Part shown: positions 54,037 through 59,992 of the stretch, in pieces
How positions within the stretch are numbered: the stretch's first letter is position 1
Layout: every line of letters starts with the position of its first letter
From: a candidate division FCPU426 bacterium
Lineage (GTDB): Bacteria; Oederibacteriota; Muellerivitia; Muellerivitales; Muellerivitaceae
DNA length: 59,992 nucleotides
Assembly (NCBI GenBank): GCA_003136635.1
Contig: PLFD01000027.1
Span: 1-59,992 of the forward strand
Direction: 5' to 3'
Position numbers and translations under genes: made by a program
Notes under the pieces: generated by a model
What the model saw: the letters and a program-made list of their open reading frames with translations, nothing else
What the model was told of the DNA's origin: nothing
Database searches by the model: none

Positions 54037-55347
54037 ATGTTCAAAAATTTTTATAACTTTTTGTTTGTATTTCTAATGGTTTCAGTCTCTTTTGGTCAAA
54101 CCGTTTCTTCGCCAGACCATGATCCGGACACACAAAATCAAAAAAGTACTGCATCTATTAAAAATCAAGCGGTGACTTTGATATCTAATTCTTCGGTAGA
54201 CCCGGATGTTGCTGAAAAATCTTCATTGGCGGAAACGGTTGAGCCACAACCTCATTGGATTTCAGCGCCGCAACCCAAGGCGGATTCCAGAAACCTTTAT
54301 TTTGACATCTATTCAATTTACGAGAGTAGCGCTTCGGGATCCAATTTGTTTTCCATCGCGGACCTATACGCGAATCGAAAACTGGATGAAAATTCAACGA
54401 CAGCTGATTTACAAGTGCGATTCTCTAAAAATCTATCGACTGGTGATTCGGTTAATGAAGTCGATTTAAGAATCGCAAAAATCGCTTATGCGGAGCCCTG
54501 GTTACAAGTTTCGGTTGGCCGAATGGATATTTACCCCATTTTAACGCCCATGACTTTTTTTGGCGCTTACCCTGACATGGGGGTTCATCGTGTTGATGGA
54601 GCGATGGCTGTCGTTCCTATTTATTTCGAGTTTGGTAATAAAAACGATTCGTCTTATAGCTCGCTTCCAACCGCCTTAACTTTTTTTTACACTCCAAGTC
54701 TTTTGGAAGCCAGTAATGTTATTTTGGATACACAACAGGCTCTTTTATTGACTCAGGCGAGAGCGAAGATTGATTTTTTGGGGTTAGAGTCGATTTGGAG
54801 CGCGAACCTGGCTTGGACCAGCACAGATTATTTTTCTTACTCTAGTTTGAACGGAGGGTTATCTCTTTCAGCGACAGGTGACATTGTTGTCGATAAAGAA
54901 TTTTCATTTTATGGCGAGTTTGGCGATCAAAATACCAGCATCTTCAATAGCACGGATGTTTTGGGACTCGGTACGAAAATTCAAAAAATCGGAACTTGGG
55001 GCGCTTTATCTCTTGATTCATTATCTTTTGAAGTGCAATTGCCGATTGAAAACGATCCCAACAATGTTTTCTCTGGAGGTAATCCGTTCAATCCCATCTT
55101 AGCTAACAACTCTACAACATCTTGGTATGGTGAAATAAGAACTCGTTTAAAGGTTGTGACGGTTACCTTCTCGATTACAAATAATATGGACGATTTTACT
55201 TTGAACAGACTAACGTCAGCTAATTCAAGTTATGTCTTAAATGGCCCGGCAGGTCCAGGCCGCGAATTAGAAAAGAGCCAAATCTCTCTGTTGGCAGCTT
55301 CTTACAATCAGCCCGCTTTCCTCGTCGCGGTAGGAGCGGATTTTTAA
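54037..55347 (+). CDS. Outer-membrane barrel protein, porin-like
   Basis: ATG 54037 is chosen over ATG 53953 because it starts a normal signal peptide (MFKNFYNFLFVFLMVSVSFGQ) and has AAGGTG at the right distance. After a Ser/Asp-rich linker (about 22-75) the mature 360 residues alternate in amphipathic strands (LYFDIYSIYES, WLQVSVGRMDIYP, ALTFFYTPS, VTVTFSITNN) and end in Phe (FLVAVGADF), the usual barrel-assembly end signal. It looks like a porin-type barrel; substrate unknown. Confidence 0.65.
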   Translation: MFKNFYNFLFVFLMVSVSFGQTVSSPDHDPDTQNQKSTASIKNQAVTLISNSSVDPDVAEKSSLAETVEPQPHWISAPQPKADSRNLYFDIYSIYESSASGSNLFSIADLYANRKLDENSTTADLQVRFSKNLSTGDSVNEVDLRIAKIAYAEPWLQVSVGRMDIYPILTPMTFFGAYPDMGVHRVDGAMAVVPIYFEFGNKNDSSYSSLPTALTFFYTPSLLEASNVILDTQQALLLTQARAKIDFLGLESIWSANLAWTSTDYFSYSSLNGGLSLSATGDIVVDKEFSFYGEFGDQNTSIFNSTDVLGLGTKIQKIGTWGALSLDSLSFEVQLPIENDPNNVFSGGNPFNPILANNSTTSWYGEIRTRLKVVTVTFSITNNMDDFTLNRLTSANSSYVLNGPAGPGRELEKSQISLLAASYNQPAFLVAVGADF

Positions 55348-55394
55348 TATAAAATTAAAATAGTTCGCATCATCGTGCATCGGGAGAGTTATTC

Positions 55395-56858
55395 ATGAAT
55401 CCGCAAGATGCCAATAGCCATCAAACTGTCTGGTACAAAGAAAAACCTCTCCTCTTCTTGGTTCTTTTCATGTCGGTCTTCTATTCGGTCTTATCTATCC
55501 TCCGCCACTTACATTTCGACTCAAACACGTGGGATTTGGGTCTTTTCGACCAGATGGTTTGGCATTACAGCCGTTTTGAAGCGCCTGCGAGTACCAGCAT
55601 GCTTTTACAAAACAGTTTGGGTGACCACTTCAGCCCAATTCTCGCTTTGTGCGCGCCGCTCTACTGGTTATATCCCCATGCGGAAACACTTTTAGTAGTT
55701 CAGGCGGTTCTTTTCGCGACGGCGTTAATTCCTATCTTTTTATTCACGGAAAAAAGCCTGGGAAGATGGCAAGCTTACTGTTTTGTAGCGGCGTTTATTT
55801 TCTTTTGGGGCGTTCAAGACACCATCGAGTTTGATTTTCATCCGGATGTTTTTGCCGTACCCCTGATCGCATTCGCGATCTACTGGATTGACGTTAAAAA
55901 ATGGGCTTGGGCGTCGGTTTCGATTTTAGCCCTGCTTTTAGTCAAGGAAGACCTCACTCTATTGGTAGCCGCTTTTGGGGTTTATTTAGCATTCCATGAA
56001 AAAATCAAACTGGGAGTCGGGTTAGTGGTGGTGGGGGTTCTATTTTTTTATCTGGATTTGGTAGTCATTATTCCGCATTTTAACAGCGCGGATAAAGGTT
56101 ATGACCATTGGATTTATCAAAGTTTAGGCACGGGGCCTTTGGACGCGCTTAAGGCGGTTTTGAAAAATCCCTTTTTGCCTTTTGATGTTCTGTTTTCGTA
56201 TAGCACTAAAATAAAAACCTTATTTCTCTTATTCGCTCCGTTCTTATTTTTGCCGATTTTTTCACGACAGATTATTCTTATTATTCCTCTGGTGGCCGCG
56301 AAGCTCCTGGCTAATTCTTCCAATTACTGGGGCATGGGTTTTCATTATTCCGCAACTCTTTGCCCGATTCTGGTGATGGCCAGCGCTGAGGGGTTGATTT
56401 ATTTGAGGCGAAAAGAGTTTCTGAAAAAAGGGATTTTTAAAAGTTTATTACCAGCGCCGACTTATATTTTGATGATTAACCTCATCCTTGTTCCGATCCT
56501 TTCGCCCTGGCGTAACATTGAACATGCGCGATTTTGGACTCTCAGCGAGATGGAAAAAACCAGCTCGTTCGCTTTCGCGTTGATACCTAAAGACGCTTCG
56601 GTGGCGACCCAAAGTTCTATCGCTCCTCATTTTTCCGAACGAAAGGATATTTATGCCCTGGGCAGTAGTGTGGACTGTCACACGATAAAACCGGATTTTT
56701 TTATCGTGAACCGCAATTTGAACTGTTGGCCCATCACTTATTCTGAAATTGATACCTGTTTAAATGAGAAGGTGAAAAATGGGTATAAGAAGATATTCGC
56801 GAAAGACGACTGGGTGGTTTTGGAAAGTGAAAGTTATGCAGGTATTGCGGTTCAATAG
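55395..56858 (+). CDS. DUF2079-family multi-spanning membrane protein
   Basis: An inner-membrane protein of 487 residues with about 10-11 helices. The family blocks are visible early: FDSNTWDLGLFDQMVWHYSRF, NSLGDHFSPILALCAPLYWLYPHAETLLVVQA and FDFHPDVFAVPLIAFAIYW; later LLVKEDLTLLVAAFGVYLA. DUF2079 proteins are GT-C-like in topology, and several conserved Asp and His in the first loops agree with that. Activity is not established. GGGAGA precedes ATG 55395. Confidence 0.85.
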   Translation: MNPQDANSHQTVWYKEKPLLFLVLFMSVFYSVLSILRHLHFDSNTWDLGLFDQMVWHYSRFEAPASTSMLLQNSLGDHFSPILALCAPLYWLYPHAETLLVVQAVLFATALIPIFLFTEKSLGRWQAYCFVAAFIFFWGVQDTIEFDFHPDVFAVPLIAFAIYWIDVKKWAWASVSILALLLVKEDLTLLVAAFGVYLAFHEKIKLGVGLVVVGVLFFYLDLVVIIPHFNSADKGYDHWIYQSLGTGPLDALKAVLKNPFLPFDVLFSYSTKIKTLFLLFAPFLFLPIFSRQIILIIPLVAAKLLANSSNYWGMGFHYSATLCPILVMASAEGLIYLRRKEFLKKGIFKSLLPAPTYILMINLILVPILSPWRNIEHARFWTLSEMEKTSSFAFALIPKDASVATQSSIAPHFSERKDIYALGSSVDCHTIKPDFFIVNRNLNCWPITYSEIDTCLNEKVKNGYKKIFAKDDWVVLESESYAGIAVQ

Positions 56859-56955
56859 ACTGGGTTATTTTCCATTTATCCCCTTTATTTCCAGTAATTT
56901 TTGGCTAAGATGTGCGCCGTTGAGACGGTTTTATACTTAATTTTCGAGGTGAATT

Positions 56956-57279
56956 ATGGCTGATGTTCTTTACGCTCAAACCACTACCGCTTCCGCTGTG
57001 CCGGTTGCCAGTTCTCCCATGTCGATGATCACGTCTTTCGCGCCTTTTATTGTCATCATGGGTTTGTTCTATTTTTTGATGATCCGCCCTCAAAGCGCCG
57101 AGCGCAAGAAGAAGGAAGAAGCCCTCACCGCCATTCAGCGGGGCGACCGTGTTTTGACCCGTGGCGGCATTTACGGCACGGTGGCTGATATTAAAGAAAA
57201 TATATTGGTTCTCAAAGTCAGCGAAAACGCCAAAATTGAAGTTGAAAAAAGCTATGTGGAATCAGTGATTAAGTCCTAA
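56956..57279 (+). CDS. yajC: Preprotein translocase subunit YajC
   Basis: A 107-residue single-spanning protein of the SecDF-YajC accessory complex. The hydrophobic helix at about 30-48 is followed by the family signature FYFLMIRPQSAERKKKEEALTAIQRGDRVLTRGGIYGTV. GAGGTGAA precedes the ATG. Neither secD nor tgt is adjacent in this window. Confidence 0.95.
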   Translation: MADVLYAQTTTASAVPVASSPMSMITSFAPFIVIMGLFYFLMIRPQSAERKKKEEALTAIQRGDRVLTRGGIYGTVADIKENILVLKVSENAKIEVEKSYVESVIKS

Positions 57280-57297
57280 TTAAAAAGCTGTCTTTAA

Positions 57298-57328
57298 GCC
57301 GCTCTTCACACGAAGGGCGGCTTTTTTT
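57298..57328 (+). terminator. Intrinsic terminator after yajC
   Basis: GCCGCTCTTC pairs with GAAGGGCGGC (one G-U) around ACAC, followed by seven T. Confidence 0.92.
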
Positions 57329-57427
57329 GTTCTGTTTTAAATTGCCTTAAAATTGGCAGTTTTAATGGTTTTTTTCAACGTTTCGAGAATAGAACAACTA
57401 GCTGACTAATAATAAGGGGGTTATAGG

Positions 57428-57433
57428 TATAAT
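57428..57433 (+). promoter_or_regulatory. Probable -10 box of the large NHL lipoprotein gene
   Basis: TATAAT, 75 bp before the GTG start. No convincing -35 at 16-18 bp; CTGACT is 20 bp away. Confidence 0.35.
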
Positions 57434-57508
57434 ACGGATCAACTACAAACGATGTCTTTTGCCTTGAACTGAAAATGGATTCACCCAAAGTTGTAAGCAG
57501 GAGCTGAT

Positions 57509-59704
57509 GTGAGAACTAAAAATTTTCGGAAGACTGTTTTAGCGCTCATCGTTTTAATTTTAGGCTCAACTGCCAGTTGTAACAGAAGTCCTACATTTCC
57601 CGTGAACCCGCTCCAGCCAACGCCCACGCAGGTTTTCACCCACACCCCGGTTTTGAACGCATCCACCGACACGCCTACTAATACGGTTACTAACAAACCC
57701 ACGAATTCACCGACTAACACGCCTGGCGTAAATACAGCCACCCCCACAAACACACCGACGAATACGCCCACGAATTCGCCGACTAATACTCCTGCGGCTC
57801 CCACCAGCACCAACACACCCACGTCGACAACTGATCCTGGTACACCCACGAACACAGCGACTAATACCGCTACTGGTACACCTACCAATTCGCCGACGAA
57901 TACTCCTGCGGCTCCTACTAACACCAACACGGCCACCTCAACTATTGATCCTGGAACGCCTACGAATACGGCGACCAATACGCCTACTGCTACACCCACG
58001 AATTCACCGACTAATACTCCTGCCGCTCCCACCAGCACCAACACAGCTACCTCAACTATGGATCCTGGAACGCCTACGAACACGGCGACCAATACTGCAA
58101 CTGGCACACCTACGAATTCGCGGACTAATACTCCTACTGCCCCCACTAACACACCCACGACGACCATGGACCCTGGGACGCCCACGAATACTCCCACTAA
58201 TACCCGAACGTTTACGCCTACCGGAACACCCACGAATTCAGCGACAAATACTTTCACAAACACACCGACGTTTACGATTACTAATACGCCGGGTTCTCCC
58301 ACGGCTACCAATACACCTACCTGGACACCAACGTATCCGCCCACAAGTACCTACACGAATACAGCCACGAACACACCGACGTTTACGATTACTAATACAC
58401 CCGGCTCTCCCACGGTCACCAATACACCCACTTGGACAGCGACGGTCCAGCCCACAAGCACCTACACGAACACACACACAAATACGCCGACGAATACCCC
58501 CACAAACACTCCTGGTGGAAATACCCCCACACCCTCTAATACGCCTACTAACACACCAACTAACACACCTACAAATTCGCCGACCAATACGCCAACCCTC
58601 GGCTCTCCGACAAACACATATACACCGACCAATACGCCGACGAATTCACCGACGGATACACTGACCAATACGGCGACCAACACGCCGACCAATACGGTTA
58701 CCAATACTCCAATTCCTTATGTGGTATCGACCCTGGCGGGATCGGCCGGAGTGACGGGGTCAATCAACGCCACCGGAACTGCCGCGTCGTTTGATAATTC
58801 GGAAGGCGTAGCGGTGGATGCTTCGGGTAATGTTTATATTGCCGATACTTATAACAGTGTGATCCGCGAAATTACTTCGGGCGGTGTGGTAGCGACTCTG
58901 GCGGGGTCAGTAGGTGTAACGGGGTCTACTAATGGAACCGGAACCGCTGCGTTGTTTGATTTACCCACAGGAGTCGCGGTTGATTCCTCAGGAAATGTTT
59001 ATGTCGCGGATTCAGGCAACAACCAGATCCGAGAAATTGCACCAGGTGGTGTCGTAACTACATGGGCTGGTACGGGGACTGCTCCAGGGTATGACAATGC
59101 TCCACGGCAGATTGCATCTTTTAATAATCCTTCGGGTATTGCGATTGATGCCTCAGGAACCATATATATTGCAGATACGGGGAATAATGAAATACGAAAA
59201 TTTTTCACAGGAACACAGTTTATAGGGACATTCGCAGGCCAAGTGGGAGTTCCTGGATCTGCCAATGGGACAGGAACCGCCGCATCGTTTAATGCGCCAA
59301 CGGGAGTTGCGGTCGATAGTTCGGGAAACGTTTATGTCGCGGATTTTGGAAATAATATGATCCGAGAAATCACTTTTGGCGGTGTGGTATCCACACTTGC
59401 TGGGTCTGGTTCACCCGGAAATACGAACGCTACGGGAACTGCCGCGTCATTCAATGGCCCCTGGGGAGTGGCGGTGGATGCTTCTAGTAATGTCTATGTC
59501 GCGGATGAGGAGAACAACTTGATTCGCGAGATTGGGCCGGGGGGCATGGTGTCAACGCTGGCGGGAAAAGGTTCGCCCGGGGCACACAACGGTGCAGCAA
59601 TCTCGGCAATGTTTTATAGTCCCATGGGTGTCGCGGTTGATTCTTCCGGAAATATTTATATCGGTGATACGCTGAACCAATTAATCCGAGAAATTACGCC
59701 ATAG
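57509..59704 (+). CDS. Large lipoprotein: TPT-repeat stalk and NHL propeller
   Basis: A 731-residue protein beginning at GTG 57509 with AGGAG five bases upstream. The signal peptide ends STASC with Cys24 as likely lipid site. Residues 30-405 form a Thr/Pro/Asn-rich stalk with a higher-order unit of about 38-40 residues ([19 protein letters not shown] followed by [12 protein letters not shown], repeated four times), then a second block with [18 protein letters not shown]. From about 408 to the end six NHL repeats follow ([23 protein letters not shown] type), a full propeller. It likely projects a binding head far from the membrane. Ligand unknown. Confidence 0.8.
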   Translation: MRTKNFRKTVLALIVLILGSTASCNRSPTFPVNPLQPTPTQVFTHTPVLNASTDTPTNTVTNKPTNSPTNTPGVNTATPTNTPTNTPTNSPTNTPAAPTSTNTPTSTTDPGTPTNTATNTATGTPTNSPTNTPAAPTNTNTATSTIDPGTPTNTATNTPTATPTNSPTNTPAAPTSTNTATSTMDPGTPTNTATNTATGTPTNSRTNTPTAPTNTPTTTMDPGTPTNTPTNTRTFTPTGTPTNSATNTFTNTPTFTITNTPGSPTATNTPTWTPTYPPTSTYTNTATNTPTFTITNTPGSPTVTNTPTWTATVQPTSTYTNTHTNTPTNTPTNTPGGNTPTPSNTPTNTPTNTPTNSPTNTPTLGSPTNTYTPTNTPTNSPTDTLTNTATNTPTNTVTNTPIPYVVSTLAGSAGVTGSINATGTAASFDNSEGVAVDASGNVYIADTYNSVIREITSGGVVATLAGSVGVTGSTNGTGTAALFDLPTGVAVDSSGNVYVADSGNNQIREIAPGGVVTTWAGTGTAPGYDNAPRQIASFNNPSGIAIDASGTIYIADTGNNEIRKFFTGTQFIGTFAGQVGVPGSANGTGTAASFNAPTGVAVDSSGNVYVADFGNNMIREITFGGVVSTLAGSGSPGNTNATGTAASFNGPWGVAVDASSNVYVADEENNLIREIGPGGMVSTLAGKGSPGAHNGAAISAMFYSPMGVAVDSSGNIYIGDTLNQLIREITP
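57620..58710 (+). repeat. Coding tandem repeat of the TPTNTP stalk
   Basis: About 1.1 kb made of degenerate 6-bp and 12-bp units (cc-nac-naa-tac-n) with a superimposed repeat of roughly 115-120 bp. The opposite strand is open as a Val/Gly repeat, an artefact of the composition. The region is prone to slippage and to assembly error. Confidence 0.8.
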
Positions 59705-59730
59705 GGAAATTCAATAAATAAAAAAATGTA

Positions 59731-59752
59731 CGCGAGGGTTGCTGAACTCGCG
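59731..59752. other. Small hairpin after the NHL lipoprotein
   Basis: CGCGAG and CTCGCG are separated by ten bases, 27 bp after the stop codon. There is no T-run. Possible weak transcript end. Confidence 0.3.
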
Positions 59753-59819
59753 CCACCGCTTTCTTTGTATACTAGGTGCGTCTTTCTATATATAAAGCCC
59801 AAGGCGGTGCTGGTTGGCC

Positions 59820-59992
59820 ATGCAAACCTTCCCCTCGTTGCCCCTTCACTCGATCCGTATTTTAGACAAACCATTGGACTGGACCGGTCTTTGGGAAAAG
59901 TGGGCCAGCCAGGGACCGGCGGTCCTTTTTGAAAGTTCAGGGCCGATGGGAGACGCCAGCCAATGGGTGATTGTGGCGGGCGGGGCGGGACT
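59820..59992 (+). CDS. Start of a probable aminodeoxychorismate/anthranilate synthase component I gene
   Basis: Only the first 57 codons are in the window. Beginning at ATG 59820, the frame reads LDKPLDWTGLWEKW and then VLFESSGPMGDASQWVIVAGG, which resembles the N-terminal region of PabB/TrpE-type chorismate-using enzymes, where the protein states its first substrate-domain strand. It is a different frame from a longer spurious frame that starts at 59726. The assignment rests on a short segment and could be wrong. Confidence 0.5.
   Translation, partial: MQTFPSLPLHSIRILDKPLDWTGLWEKWASQGPAVLFESSGPMGDASQWVIVAGGAG

Noticed and set aside
57481..58344. Minus-strand frame of Val/Gly repeats (GVFVGV type)
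   Set aside because: It is the antisense image of the TPTNTP coding repeat, without ribosome site or sensible composition.
59726..59932. 68-codon plus-strand frame at the window end
   Set aside because: It overlaps, in another frame, the more convincing start of a PabB/TrpE-like gene at 59820 and runs through the probable promoter region.

Overview
The window is a gene-dense piece (about 50 genes, nearly all on the + strand) of a bacterial chromosome of moderate G+C. The cell envelope looks diderm: there is an autotransporter-like protein with a C-terminal beta-barrel, several beta-barrel candidates, lipoproteins with lipoboxes, and a short EF-Ts. Pro/Thr-rich stalks ([10 protein letters not shown] type) in front of NHL, PQQ-type or jelly-roll-like domains recur in four secreted proteins. 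That style is common in uncultured candidate phyla (FCPU426, Elusimicrobiota/Omnitrophota-like lineages), but the phylum cannot be fixed from the sequence alone. TGA is a normal stop here.

Layout. 1-4.6 kb: end of an unknown gene, mnmA, an NHL lipoprotein, a small secreted protein, and an RlmI-type methyltransferase. 4.6-11 kb: a surface-polysaccharide block (sugar epimerase, GT4 glycosyltransferase, O-antigen ligase/polymerase with TPRs, DUF2723 protein). 11.2-12 kb: a chlorite-dismutase/HemQ-family gene bracketed by two palindromic short repeats. 12.1-17.6 kb: ECF sigma factor, NrsF-type membrane anti-sigma factor, and a 1354-residue autotransporter. 17.6-21.7 kb: an accessory island with two arrays of short motifs at 21-22 bp spacing, a 5'-truncated Rhs gene broken by an in-frame TGA at a conserved Gly, a variable Rhs tip with a small two-helix membrane protein behind it (possible toxin/immunity pair), and a PQQ-type propeller protein. 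21.8-24 kb: a GH92 alpha-mannosidase.

24-30.3 kb: the classical rpsB-tsf-pyrH-frr-uppS-cdsA run, followed not by dxr but by a galactokinase-family protein that seems to have lost its catalytic Asp. 30.4-37 kb: an outer-membrane island with two paralogous TPR-plus-barrel proteins and a tandem pair of homologous barrel proteins, with mtaB between. 37-45.5 kb: methyltransferase, HIT protein, then rpsU-yqeY-mpg-mutS2-dnaG-rpoD, a version of the macromolecular synthesis operon. 45.6-50.4 kb: DinB-like protein, glmS, a nucleotide-sugar epimerase-like gene and an AGE-family sugar epimerase. 50.5 kb: tRNA-Ile(CAT), then a membrane-anchored OmpR-type regulator with a pseudo-receiver. 51.9-57.3 kb: secreted and outer-membrane proteins (one the only minus-strand gene), a DUF2079 membrane protein, and yajC. 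57.5 kb to the end: a large TPT-repeat/NHL lipoprotein and the first codons of a probable pabB/trpE-type gene.

The least explained items are the two helically phased motif arrays at 17.68-18.06 kb with a solo motif copy 28 kb away before glmS, a two-copy structured element (3.2 kb and 27.3 kb) whose last hairpin is conserved in shape but not in sequence, the membrane-tethered pseudo-response-regulator, and the sigma/NrsF/autotransporter module.
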